A stretch of 64,000 nt of DNA from Manis javanica (taxonomy: Eukaryota > Chordata > Mammalia > Pholidota > Manidae). The position numbers and the translations under genes are program-made. The notes beneath the pieces were generated by a model. The model saw only the letters and a program-made list of their open reading frames with translations. It ran no database searches and had not been told where the DNA came from. Below, in pieces: positions 11,536-22,731 of this stretch. The stretch lies in the NCBI RefSeq assembly GCF_040802235.1, contig NC_133158.1, positions 40,614,001-40,678,000 on the forward strand, written 5' to 3'. How positions within the stretch are numbered: the first letter of the stretch is position 1; every line of letters begins with the position of its first letter.

Positions 11536-12180
11536 TAGAGACAACTTGAACAATACCATAACCAACTTGAACTATTTGACCTTTAAAGGACACTCCACCC
11601 AAAACAGAATAGCCATTCTTTTTAAGCGCATGCAATACATGTACCAAGATAGACCACATTTACTGAGATGGACCATATTTGGGTTTGTAAAACAAGTCTC
11701 TCTAAATTTGCAGGGACTTAAGACACACAATGTATATTCTCTCATCACAATGGAACTGAAGTCAAAATCCAGGTACAGAAAGATCTTACAAAATCCTGAC
11801 TCTTTAGAAAGGAAATAGGCCTCCATGTAACCCATGGATCAAAGAAGAAAGAAAAGGGGGAATCAGAAGATATTTTGAACTGCATGAAAGTGGAAACACA
11901 ATGTGTCGAAACTTGTGGGCGCTGCTCCGGCCTCACCAGCGGGGAGTTCATAGCCCTGAATGTCCATGAGGGAGAAGATGCGGTCCTCCGATGAATGAAT
12001 GGCCTCGACTCCCACGGTAAGAAAACCAGAGGCAACTTAAACTCAAAGAAGAAAGACAGTAACAACACCAGAGCGGAAGATAAAGCAGCGAGGCGGGAAA
12101 CAAATACAGGAAATCACAGACCCAAAGCTGTGTCTTGCGAAGACCAGCAGAACTGACAGCTCATTAGCCAGACCAGCCGG
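11536..12180 (+). mobile_element. Old L1 fragment, ORF2 part (right piece)
   Basis: The ORF2 sequence continues almost exactly where the piece at 9330-10010 stopped. Landmarks are GACACTCCACCCAAAACAGA and CCAAGATAGACCACAT at 11590-11660, then ATGGATCAAAGAAGAAAG at 11834. The end at about 12180 is approximate. The part from about 11920 on is unusually CpG- and GC-rich for an L1. Confidence 0.75.
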
Positions 12181-12663
12181 CAAAATGGAGAGAAGACATT
12201 AGCCAGTAACAACAAGAGGGACACCTGCACAGGTGGCACGTTCACTGCGGGTACCATGAGGGCCGTTACGGGGTCCCTGAAATGGACAAACCCCTGGGAA
12301 AACACAAATGCCAGAATCCAGGGCAGAAGCAGCCCTCTGTAGTTCACACCCTCCCACAATTGCCTGTCCCTGGGCACGGGTGGTCAGCCCCCTGGAGCAC
12401 CCTGCCATGGAGCCTAGCAAGTGGACACCACACACGGCACCAGGACAGGCTGCTGTGGACCTAAGTGGGTCAGTGTCAGAGAGTGGCTCCTGTGTGGCCA
12501 TTGAGCATTCTGGGAACAACAAAATAGAGATGGAGAAGAGATGGGGCTGCCGGGCTGCAGAGAGAGTGCCTGGGCGCAGACACGCAGGGCCAGATGGGAG
12601 CGTGGTGGCCACCACAGTTCTGTCTGTGCTGGGTGGCACGATCCACACATGACCACATGCGTG

Positions 12664-12710
<47 letters not shown>

Positions 12711-13600
12711 GAGGCATGCAGCCTGGTGGTGGTTGGGACCTGCATGGCCGAGCTCTGGCTGTGATTTGGCCTGGAGGGACGCCAGCGAAGGGCCCCTGGG
12801 AGGCCCTGGATCATTGTTTTATGACTTCTTCAAAACTATAATTTAAAAATCTTTCTACAGAGAAACCTCCAGCCCTGATGGCCCCACTTGTGAAATCTAC
12901 CCAGAGAAACACCAAACCCAGAGTGTAGGCCGGGCTGCGCCCACTCCTGCCAGCCACGGGGGCGCAGGCCATGTGGGGAACTGTGACCCGCTGGCTGCCC
13001 TGCACCTCCCCCGAGCTCCCACCAGGGAGCTGCCAAACCCTACGTGTCACCGAAGTCTCTAGAGCCTTCCTTCCACAGCTGACACGGCCTCCATCGCACC
13101 CACACGGACGCCCTGCCAATGTGCCACCCCGGGGATGCCCCAGCCCAGTGAGCCCCCAGCCCTGCCACAGCCCAGGTGTGGCTACTAGGGCTGAGTCAGG
13201 GGATGGAGCCCTGAGGGGCTCACAGCACAGCCCCTCTGCCCCTGCCAGCACACGGCCTCCTGGCCAAGGGACCCAGCTGCCCTCCAAGGCCCTCCCCAGG
13301 CTGCCTGAGCAGGTCTGCACTCACGCAGTCCGTGGGGCCCCTCACGCCACACACAGCCCACCAGGGGCCACCACGGTCATCTGCCACTGGAGTCACAGTC
13401 CCCAGAGCCCCCATGAGGGGACCCACAGGAGGAAGAGCTTGACCTCGGCGTGGCCCCAGCACCACTCCCCAAGGACCCCACAGGGGGTCAGGCGGTTACT
13501 GGGGCAGCCCCGGGGACCCTGACTCACCTGAGGCTCCCGGGCTTAGTGCGCCACCAACAAGGGTGGGCGCACGTGGGCCTCCTGGGAGAGCAGTGCCAGC
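12180..13600. other. GC-rich intronic DNA upstream of KRTAP10 gene 3
   Basis: No exon was recognised. A pure CA microsatellite occupies 12664-12705. The segment just before KRTAP10 gene 3 (about 13550-13680) shows little of the promoter module shared by the other three KRTAP genes. Confidence 0.5.
12664..12705. repeat. (CA)n microsatellite
   Basis: About 21 uninterrupted CA units, followed by AAAAATG. It is long and pure enough to be polymorphic. Confidence 0.95.
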
Positions 13601-13609
13601 CGGGGGCCA

Positions 13610-13622
13610 GACATACAGGCCT
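13610..13622 (+). promoter_or_regulatory. Degenerate TATA element of KRTAP10 gene 3
   Basis: At the place where the other three KRTAP genes have TATAAAAGC, this gene has CATACAGGC (inside AGACATACAGGC). The flanks still align: TGCAGCCC and GCACC follow in both this gene and gene 2. Two or three substitutions have removed the core TATA match, so promoter strength is doubtful. Confidence 0.6.
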
Positions 13623-13681
13623 GCAGCCCCGGCACCCCACACACTCACTCACACACACACCCCTCCAGCCCGCCGCCCACC

Positions 13682-14296
13682 ATGGCTGCCTCCACCCTGT
13701 CCATCTGCTCCAGTGACCTGAGCTACAGCCGCCGGGTCTGCCTGCCCAGGTTCTGGGGCTCCTGCACCGGCCCCTCCTGGCAGGGGGACGACTGCCCCGA
13801 GAGCTGCTGTGAGCCCCCCTGCTGTGCCCCCAGCTGCTGCCAGTCCAGCTGCTGTGCCCCGGTCCCCTGCCTGACCCTTGTCTGCACCCCCGTGAGCTGT
13901 GGGTGCAGCCCCTGTCAGTCAGCCTGCACCAGCTCGTGCACACTCTCCTGCTGCCAGCTGTCTAGCTGCCAGCCCTCCTCCTGCACCTCCTCCCTGTGCC
14001 AGCAGGCCTGCTGTGTGCCTGTCTGCTGTAAGCCTGTGTGCTATGTGCCCATCTGCTCTGGGGTTGCCCCCTACCCGGCACACCCATGCTGCCATCCCAT
14101 CCCGTGCCCCCCATCCTGCTGCAGACCCTCCTCCTGTGTGTACCTCATCTTCTGCCCTGTGGGCAGGCCTGCCTGCTGTGTGCCCACCTCCCCCTGCTGT
14201 GCCCCCGCCTACCCCTGCCAGCCCAGCTGCTGCTGCCCAGCCTCCCGCATGTCCCTGTTCTGCCACCCCGCGTGCGCCCGCCCCACCTGCTGCTGA
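13682..14296 (+). CDS. KRTAP10: Keratin-associated protein 10-type, high sulfur (gene 3, 204 aa), possibly weak or decaying
   Basis: The open frame starts MAASTLSICSSDLSYSRR and keeps the KRTAP10 layout to a C-terminal ARPTCC. About a quarter of the residues are cysteine. Compared with the neighbours, several conserved positions have changed: YGSR to YSRR, PGSW to PRFW, KPVCC to KPVCY, and RPASCVSL to CPASRMSL. The TATA box has also been lost. An intact frame plus these changes suits either relaxed constraint or a gene on its way to becoming a pseudogene. Its 3' half and flank are close to those of gene 4. The ATG at 13682 (ACCATGG) is in strong context. Family assignment is firm; expression is uncertain. 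Confidence 0.87.
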   Translation: MAASTLSICSSDLSYSRRVCLPRFWGSCTGPSWQGDDCPESCCEPPCCAPSCCQSSCCAPVPCLTLVCTPVSCGCSPCQSACTSSCTLSCCQLSSCQPSSCTSSLCQQACCVPVCCKPVCYVPICSGVAPYPAHPCCHPIPCPPSCCRPSSCVYLIFCPVGRPACCVPTSPCCAPAYPCQPSCCCPASRMSLFCHPACARPTCC

Positions 14297-14790
14297 CCCA
14301 CTCGATCCCCAGGCCAGCTGGGCTCAGGCCCAGCTGGGACTGGTCCTCCAAGCCTCCCCTCAGTCCAGTCCTGACCTGTGTTAGGCGGCTGCCCGCCTCA
14401 GGATAGGGTCGCCCCCTGTGTCCACCATCCTGACCTGACCTCTGACCCCTGCCTCCCAGGAGGCACCTCCACTGCCTCTGGGTCACCTGTCCTTCCTTCC
14501 CCATGTCTCTGCTCCTTGGGTCCCTGGACCTCCACTTCCAACCTCGGTTCCCCAGTAAACCCACTGCCCCACCTCACTGCCTCCTTTCCTTGGACACTCT
14601 TGGGGATGGGGGTCTCAGGGTTTTAGCCAGACGTTGTCTCCTCCAGCCACAAGTACTTCTCGGACCGAGGCTGGGAGCTCCCAGAGGGCATGGCTAACTG
14701 CTTGGGGCAGGGCCCCCGGGTGGGACCCCAACTGTTGCCCAGGAAGGCCACTGTTCTCAGGCTTCCCTGAGCCTGGGCGCCGAGCCTTGC
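14297..14790 (+). repeat. Duplicated 3' flank shared with KRTAP10 gene 4 (copy A)
   Basis: This flank aligns almost base for base with 23362-23785, at roughly 90% or more by eye, and includes the variant poly(A) signal AGTAAA and the downstream GGCTGGGAGCTCCCAGAGGG. The duplication that made genes 3 and 4 therefore reached about 450 bases past the stop codon. Confidence 0.85.
14554..14559 (+). terminator. Variant polyadenylation signal of KRTAP10 gene 3
   Basis: AGTAAA, a known variant of AATAAA, lies 258 bases after the stop codon, much the same spacing as the AATAAA of gene 1. Gene 4 has the same variant at the homologous position. Confidence 0.55.
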
Positions 14791-14799
14791 CATGGTCTG

Positions 14800-15985
14800 G
14801 GGGCTCTCTCTGCCCTGGGCCCCAGAGTCACCTGTCAAGAAGCAAGGCTGGAGGTTCCACACAGCACAGCCTCTGAGGGCCCTGGGGGCCCCTTAGTGTC
14901 TGCCTTTGGGTTCCGTCATTTAGCATAAATGTGATGAGGGTGGGGGGAGCTGCTCCCAGCAGATGGGTAACAAACTGGATACCTTCCCACCTGGGCCTGT
15001 GCAAAATATGGATAAAACTATGAAACAGTGGTGTTCCAATATTGAATTCGTGGAGCACAAACCCACTTGGTCCAGCTCAGCACCTGAAGAATATTTGCAG
15101 GCCCTCATGTGGAAATGGGACCTATTTGGGGCCCCATGGACTGCTGAATTTCTTAGATGGCCATGGAGTTGGGGAGAGCCAGGCGGCTAGTGTCTGGGGC
15201 CAGAGTTCCCAAGAGCAGAGGGCTGCACCAAGTAAGTGCTCTGGCCACAGAGGGTGTCCCTCACATGTCACCTGCGTGCTGGTCAGCAGACCAGATGCTG
15301 GAGACTGGAAACCCCGTGCTGGCAGGCAGACTGATCGTCAGAGACCAAACACAGCCTCAAATGGGCCTGTCAGCCCACTGCCAGCTCTGGATTCTTGGGC
15401 ATCTGAGGCAGTCTGCTCAGAAGGGGTCCCCTTGGTCCTGGGTGAGATCAGCCCTCAAGAATCCAGAGGTCTCATCCTGCTGGCAAAGGTATGCACTGGT
15501 CTCAGGGAGTGAGTGATTTCCCAGCATCCTAGCTACAGCCTGGAACAAAGCTCAGAATCATCAGGGATAATGTATTCAAGAGGTTAGAGAATAGATTAAG
15601 CAAGTATATTAAGGAAAGATGAAGAAGATTTAAAAAGATAAAGCTGGAACGCTGAGAGAGTGAAGCTGCAGTATTGGAGGGGAAGGTGACACTAGACGGG
15701 GTTAACAGAAGAAAAGTCACTGCAGAGGAAAGAGCAGTACGCTTGAAGGCAGAGAAATGGAGCGATGCACGTGGAGTACACAGAGGAGAGAGAGACGGAC
15801 AGAGCGTCGGCAAGCTGGGGATCGGCTCCCAGGGACCCGTGTGTGATTGGAAGTCCCAAAGAAGACAGAGGGGAACAGGGGAAAAAGAGTCTCACTGGAG
15901 AAAAGACACACCCCGGCCATGCGCCCCATGGCCATGCACTTCAAATATACAGCAACAAAGAGGTCAGAAATTAAAAGTGGAAAAA
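14800..15985. other. Unassigned intronic DNA
   Basis: No gene was recognised. A 75-codon open frame at 14963-15190 has no family features that I know. From about 15540 the base composition turns A-rich on the + strand and may be an old retroelement, but I could not assign it. Confidence 0.35.
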
Positions 15986-16350
15986 GAAGAGTAAATTAAA
16001 CCCCAAGCTGGCATATAGTGTGGAAGTTTTGATACAGATTAAGGCAGAAATGGATGAAATTGGAAACAGTAAAACAATAATGATTATCAAGAAATCCAGA
16101 GCTTTTTTTTGAAATGACAAATAAATTTGATAAACTGTGGCTAGACTGAGAAGGTAAAGCATAATATCAGGAATGGAAGAGGAGGAATTACTACAGACCC
16201 CACAGATAACAACAGCATTAAAAGGGAGGAGAGCAAACAACTCTATTCCCCAAAAATGGACAATTAAGATGAAATGGACTCATTGATTGAAGACATAAAG
16301 TACCAAAACTCATTCAAGAAAAAAGATAACCTTGATTGTCCAATATCATT
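15986..16350 (+). mobile_element. L1 ORF2 fragment, sense
   Basis: The stretch GATAAACTGTGGCTAGACTG (about 16130), then ATGAAATGGACTCATTGATT (about 16270) and ACCAAAACTCATTCAAGAAA, follow L1 ORF2. It ends where an antisense L1 begins. Confidence 0.75.
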
Positions 16351-19345
16351 TTAATAGACTTTGTTATTTACGGCAGTTTAGGTTCCCAAAAAACTGAGTG
16401 AAAAGTGCAGAGTTCCCATACAGCGCCCCCCAACACAGCCTCTCTACCATCAGCATCTTGTGATATTGATACACTTGTTATGACCAATTAACCTACACGG
16501 ACACATCAGTATCACCCGATGTCCTTAGCTTACATTTGGGTTCAATGTTGGTGTTGTATGTTCTATGGGTTTTGATAAATAGATGACATATATGGATCAA
16601 TATAGTTAATAGAAAATAGCTTCCCTGCCTTGAAAAATCCTCTGTGCCCTGCCTACTCACCCCTCCTTCCCTGCTCAGCACTGGCAACCACTGATGTTTT
16701 TACTGTGTGCATAGTTTTGTCTTTTCCAGGATGTCGTATACTGGGAATCACATCATATGGAGACTTCTCAGGTTTCTTTTTTTCACTTAGTAATGTACAT
16801 TTAAGGTTTCTCCATGTCTTTTCATGGTTTTATGGCTCATTTCCTATTTTTTCTTCCTGATTTTGTATTCAGGTAAAATACACATAACATGAAATTTACT
16901 ACCTTAACAATTTTTAAGTGTGCGCTTCAATGTTACCTACATTCATAAAGTTATTCAACCATCTCTTTTCATCTTGCAAAAATGAAATTCTGTTCTCATT
17001 AGCACAGCTCCCCATTCCCCTTTCCCAGCCCCTGGCACCCACCATCTACTTTATTTGTCTGTGATTTTGACTACTCTAAGTACCTCATGTAAGTGGAATT
17101 ACACAATATTTGCATTTTTCACACAGCCTTATTTCACTTACTGTAATATCTTCATGGTTTGTCCATGTTGATGTCATATATACTTTTTAAGGCTGAAGAA
17201 ACATTTCATTATATGGATAAATCTCATTCTGCTTGTCCATTCATCCATCAATGGACACTAGGGTTGTTTCCACATTTTAGCTATTGTGAGTAATGCTGTT
17301 ATGAACATGAGGTTTACAGATATCTCTTCACAATTCAGCTTTTAATTCTTTTGAGCAAATACTCAGTATAATTACTGGATCATGTGGTAATTATACTTCT
17401 AATTTTTTGAGGAACTGCCATATTCATTTCCACAGTAACTGTACCTTTTCATTGTTCCTGCTAACAGTGTCTAAGTGTTACAATTTCTCTACATTCTCAC
17501 CAACACTTGTTGCTTTCTGTTTTTTAAACATATATATTCTAGTTATCCTAATGGATGTCAGGTGGTATCTCATTGTAGTTTTGATTTGCATTTCTGTAAT
17601 GATCAGTGACTAAGCATCTTTTCTTGTGCTTTTTTGTTATTTGTATGTCTTCTTTGGAAAAATGTTAATTCAAGTCCTTTGCTTATTTTTGAACTGGCTT
17701 GTTTGCTTTTCTTATTATTGAGTTTTAGGAATTCTCTATACATTCTGAATATTAGTTCTTCATCAGATACATGATTTTCAAGTGCTTTCTCTTCCATTTC
17801 TTTGGATTACCTTTTTTTCTCTGTTGAAACTGATGATATTCTTTGTCAATTTTGATGCAAAAATATTTAGTTTTCATGAAGTCTAATTGTATGTTTTTCT
17901 TATATTGCCTGTGCCTGTGATGTCATATCCAAGAAATCGTTGCCAAACTCAGTGTCATGCAGTTTTGCCCCGTGTCATCTCCTGAGAGCTTTATACCTTT
18001 AGGCTGTGCATCCGTTCTGAGGGAATCTGTGTATATGGTGTTCGATGCGGTGTGACTTCATTCTTTTGCGTAGGAATATACTGTTTTCCCAGCACCATTT
18101 GTTGAAAAGAGTGTCTTTGCTCCATTGAATGGACTTTGTGTCCTTGTCAAAAATGACCTTATATGTAATGGTTCATTTCTTTATTCTATTCCATTGGTCC
18201 TCCTGTCTGTCTTTACGCCACTACCATGCGGTTTTGATTATTGTTAGCTTTGTAGTATGTTTTGAAACCAGGAATTGTCAGCTTTCCAGCTTTGTTCCTT
18301 TTCAGGATTGTTTTGGCTCTTCAGGGGTCCCTTGAGATTCCCTATGAATTTTATGATGAGTTTTTACATTTCTGCAAAAAAAAGGGTCATTGCGATGTCG
18401 ACAGCAATCGCATTGCCTCTGTAGATTTCTTTGGATTCAATCGTAAGTCTTCCAATCCATGAACAAAGGATGCCATTCCATTTATTTAAGTCTTCTTTAA
18501 TTTCTTTCAGCAATTTTGTGTAGCTTTCATTGTATAGGCCTTTCACCTCCTTGGTTAAGTTAATTCCTAGGGTATTTTACTCTTTTTGTAAATTGTAAAT
18601 GAAATTGTTTTCTTAACTTCCTTTTGGGGTTGTTTATTATTTGTGTTTAGAAATGCAAACTGATTTTTGTATATTGGCTTTATATCCTGCTATTTTGCTG
18701 AATTCATTTATTAGTTTTAACAGCATTTTTGTGGAGTCTTTAGGGTTTTCTACTTATAAGATCATAGTGTCTGTGAACAGAGATGATCTTACGTCTTCCT
18801 TTCCAGTCCAGATTCCTTTTACGTCTCCTATTGTCCCCCTGCTCTCCTAGGACGCCTAGTACTATGGATACAAGTGGCAAGAGGGAGGCCTGTGCCTCAT
18901 TCCTCATGTCAGAGGAAAAGCTTTCAGCCTTTCAACACTGATATGATCACTGCTGTGGGGTTTTCATGTGTATTTTTTACTATGTTGATGTAGTTTCCTT
19001 CTATTCCTAGTTTTGATGAGTCTTTTTATCATGAAGCTGTTGAATTTTGCCAAATGCTTTTTCTATATCAATTGTGATGATTGTGTATTTTTTCCCTCCA
19101 TTCTATTGATGTGAAGTATTACACTGATTGATTTTTGTATGTAGAACCATCCTTGCATACCAGGAATAGATTCCTCATGGTGATGGTATACAATCCTTTT
19201 AATAAGCTGCTGAATTTAATTTGTTAGTATTTTGTTGAGGATTTTGTGTCAGTGTTCATGAGAGATCTGTTCTGTAGTTTTCTTAGAATGTCCTTCGTAT
19301 CTGGGTAATTGTCAGCTTCATAGAATGAATTAGGGAGTGTTTCAT
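16351..19345 (-). mobile_element. Long L1 fragment(s), antisense
   Basis: Read on the - strand this is L1 from the middle of ORF2 to the 3' end. The + strand shows typical reverse-complement landmarks: CAGTTTAGGTTCCCAAAAAA near 16375, GGATCATGTGGTAATTATAC near 17380, TGGATGTCAGGTGGTATCTC near 17550, CAGCACCATTTGTTGAAAAG near 18090 and TCATAGAATGAATTAGGGAG near 19318. The 3' part (16351-16860) may be a separate, older element. All frames are broken. Confidence 0.8.
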
Positions 19346-20930
19346 GCTTAATTTTAAAAAAAAGTTAACAGTGAACTAGGAATAAGTGAAAAAATGTAAC
19401 CTCATGCGAGGCATCTATGAAAACTTATAGCCAACACCACACACAGCCATAAAAGCCTGGATGTTTTCCCCCAAAGACCAGGGAGGGACAAGACACAGAT
19501 GTTCCCTATCAGCGTGCCCACTCAACATCGTGCTGAGGTCCTGTGCAGCACCACAAGGCAAGAGAAAGAAAGAAAAGGTGTATATACTGGAAATGAAGAA
19601 ATAAAATTGTCTCTACTCACAGGGGGCATGATTGTCCACAGAGGAACCCTCAAGAATTGGCAAAAAGACCCCTAGAAATAAAAGAGAGTATAGAAAGGCT
19701 GAAGAATTTAAGTTTACAATAATAAAAGCCACCTGTATTTCTATGTAACAGCAATAAGCAATTTTAATTTAAAAAAATTAAAGTATGGTTTATAACAGAA
19801 TAAAAAAATGAAAACATAGGTATAAATCTAATGGAATATGTACACAACGAGAACTATCATCAAAACACTAATGAAAGAAATGAAGGAAGACACAAATAAA
19901 TGAAAAACTAGACTCTGTTCCTGGATTGGGATAGTGTTATGATGTCGGTTATCTCCGAATGTCTAAAGATGCCAACAGGATTTTCTTGTCACTGATATCA
20001 ACAAGCTGATTCTAAAATTATTTGGAAAGGCAAAGGGGCTCAAGTAGCTACAACAATTTGAAAATGAAGAACAAAGTTGGAGACCCACACTACCTGTCTT
20101 CAGAACTTCCTACAGCTGCAGAAATCAAACCAACATGAAGCAGGCGAAGTGGAAGGTACACAAATCAATGAAACAGAAAAGAAAAATAGAACCACCCTAA
20201 GTCAGCAACTTCTGATAGAAGTGTAAATGCAAGTTAACAAGATAGAGGCATATGTGGAATGACGTCTATCTGGTAAAAAAATAAAAGTGAACCTTGACCC
20301 AGACCTCACACTTAATGTAAAAATTTAATCAAAATATCATAGACCTAAATATAGAGTGCGAAAGTTTTAAATTTTGACAAGAAGACATAGGAGAAAATCT
20401 GTGTGGCCTTGTATTAGGCAAAGAGTTCTTAGATTTGACACAAAAGCATGACCTAAAAAAGAAAAAATTGATAAATTGGACTTTATCAATATGAAACATT
20501 TTTGCTCACCAAAAGACACTGTCAAAAGAATGAAAAGACAAGTCACAGAGTAGTAGAAAATACCTGCAAGTCACACATCTGACCAAAATACTTGTATCCA
20601 GAATATATAAAGAACTCTCAAAATTCAATATCAAGGAAACCTAACAAAGGACAAAACCTAAAGATTTTGAAGAAATACCAAAAAGATGCATGGATAGCAA
20701 ATAATCATCTAAAAAGATTCTCAAGATCATTAGTCATTAGGGAAATGCAAATAAAAACACAACAAGATTCTACACACCTTTTAGAATGGTTAAAATTAAA
20801 AACACTGACCCTGCCAAGTGTTGACAAGGAGGTGGAGACCTGGAACTCATACAGTGTTGGCAGAAATGTACAATTGTACCCCTACTTTGGAAAACTATTT
20901 GACAAATAAGCACATTAAAGCACATCTCAA
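19346..20930 (+). mobile_element. L1 ORF2 fragment, sense
   Basis: ORF2 sequence in sense begins around GTGAACTAGGAATAAGTG (19372), passes ACTCAACATCGTGCTGAGGT (19520), and reaches the GGAAATGCAAATAAAAACAC segment at about 20742. It ends around 20930, where an overlapping ORF2 segment starts again. The 105-codon open frame at 20592-20909 is part of this relic. Confidence 0.8.
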
Positions 20931-21645
20931 CACATCATTAGCCATCGGGGCAATGCAAATAAAAATACAATAAGCTACCACTGCATACCTATTATAATGG
21001 CTAAAAATTAAGAAAAAACTCACAACGTCAAATGCTGGCAAAGATGGATAGAACTAGAAGGCTGGTACATCGCCCGTGGAAATGCAAGATGGCCATGCCC
21101 CTTTGGAAAACAGTCTGGCAAGTTGGACATACACTTAGCATATGACCCAGCTGTGCCATACCTAAAGGTTTACCCTAGAGAAAACTCCTTATCACACAAA
21201 AACCTGCGCCCAAACAATGTTTATAGCAGCTTTGTTCATAATTACGAAAAACAGGAGACAGTGAAAATGTCCTTCAGCCACTGACTGAATAAACAGATTG
21301 TGCTAAATCCACATAACGTCGGAAAATAAGAAGAAATGAATGTCTATGTTCCAAACAACATGGATGAATCCCAGGTGCATTTTGCTAAGTGAAAGAAGCC
21401 AGACCCAAAAGGCTACATAACTGTATTTATAAGACATTCCAGCAAAGACACAGCTACAGTGATTACGAATCAGGGATCGCCAGGGGGTTTGGATGAAGGT
21501 AGAAGTTGATTACAGTGGGGCCACACAAGGGAATCTCTGAGGGTGACAGTTCTTCAGTATGTTGCCATGGTGGTGCACACGCAATGCATTCAAACCCACA
21601 GAGCTGCACACCACCACCTTAATGAAGAGGGGCGAGAAGGATTAA
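20931..21645 (+). mobile_element. Second L1 3' fragment, sense
   Basis: The segment restarts with CATTAGCCATCGGGGCAATG, which is homologous to about 20728-20750 in the previous fragment, so two ORF2 3' regions lie head to tail. It continues to ACATGGATGAATCCCAGGTG (about 21358) and an L1-type 3' end. Confidence 0.75.
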
Positions 21646-22640
21646 TAGTTACTCGGCTCTGTGAGGGCAAGAGATGAATTTCCTGTCCCTGAGGAAGTTA
21701 AGGCCCTCAACCTGCTTTTTGCTGACTTTTTTGCCCTTATTATTTCTGCCTTCTACTTCCTTTTGGGTGTGCATTTTGTTTTGCTGGGCCATGTGCTCTC
21801 AAGATGTTTACATAGATAGTGTATGAGTGGCAATTTTTCAGAACAGCTATATATTATCAGAAATGCTTTAATTTCTGTTCACCAGGTGACCTAGGGGAAT
21901 TATATAATCAAAGTCCCCTCAGGCTTTGAAGATTTGGTACCATGTCTTCAGGCATCTTGATTTGCTGAGTTGAAGTAGGATACCCATCTCTCTGGAACCT
22001 TTGTTTAGTGTCAGATATTTCACCAGTGCAACTAGACACACACCATTTTCCATTCATCTTGTCCCATAAGTGGTCAAAATTCCAAATCTGAAGTTTATGT
22101 TTCTGCCTGCTCTAAGGACTGTTCCCTTTCACTGCAAATAAAGTGATCCTATTTGATAAGCATCAGATCTTCTGGAAGTATCATCTCATCAGTTTTCTTT
22201 TCTACATTCCATCTCTTGATTATGGGGGGCTGTGCTGGAGACGCTTCCTTGTCTATTTTCCCAGTACAATGTCCCCCCTGTCCACTAGTGAGCCCTTCTG
22301 TTTGAGAGCATGTCCCACAGCTGATGAACAACTCTGATCCCACCTCAGCCCCAGGCGGCCCTGTCGCTGAGACTCGGATTCACATCCCTCACTTGCCACA
22401 CGACACAACGCCTGGAGAGCGGGCATGGTGGGCTGGACACTGGCAGGGAGCCCGGAATCTAGATTTTTCTGTGGTGTTTGCTTAGAGAACCAAACAAGGG
22501 TGAGGTCACCCAGTCCTCAACCATAACAGACATTTTACAAGCAGCAAATGCTTTTGTGTAAATAAGCCAGAAGCAATAAGCTCCTGGGAGTCACTCAAAA
22601 CACTACCAAGGAAAAGGAAGGTTCAGTGAGCCTCCTGCTT
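21646..22640. other. Unassigned DNA upstream of KRTAP10 gene 4
   Basis: No exon was recognised. The last 60 bases (GGAAAAGGAAGG, then GAACAACACACACAC) match the promoter flank of KRTAP10 genes 1 and 2. Confidence 0.4.
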
Positions 22641-22664
22641 GAACAACACACACACACCAGGGGG

Positions 22665-22672
22665 TATAAAAG
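22665..22672 (+). promoter_or_regulatory. TATA box of KRTAP10 gene 4
   Basis: TATAAAAG within GGGGTATAAAAGCTGGC lies 60 bases before the start ATG at 22732. Confidence 0.85.
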
Positions 22673-22680
22673 CTGGCACC

Positions 22681-22710
22681 TCACTCACACACACTCACAC
22701 ACACACCCAC
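22681..22710 (+). repeat. CA-rich leader repeat of KRTAP10 gene 4
   Basis: A TCACTCACACACACTCACAC tract and its continuation lie in the 5' UTR, as in the other KRTAP genes. The tract is open in the coding frame, which makes a longer but unlikely open frame starting at 22639. Confidence 0.8.
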
Positions 22711-22731
22711 TCCTCCAGCCCACCGCCCACC

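Noticed and set aside
14963-15190. 75-codon open frame with varied composition
   Set aside because: It shows no domain that I recognise, no promoter and no splice context, and other small frames overlap it. It is left as unassigned DNA.
20592-20909. 105-codon open frame as a gene
   Set aside because: It is part of a decayed L1 ORF2 3' region.
22639-22731. N-terminal extension of KRTAP10 gene 4 from the ATG at 22639
   Set aside because: That ATG lies upstream of the TATA box and the extension encodes only a His/Thr run from the CA repeat. The homologous genes start at the position matching 22732.
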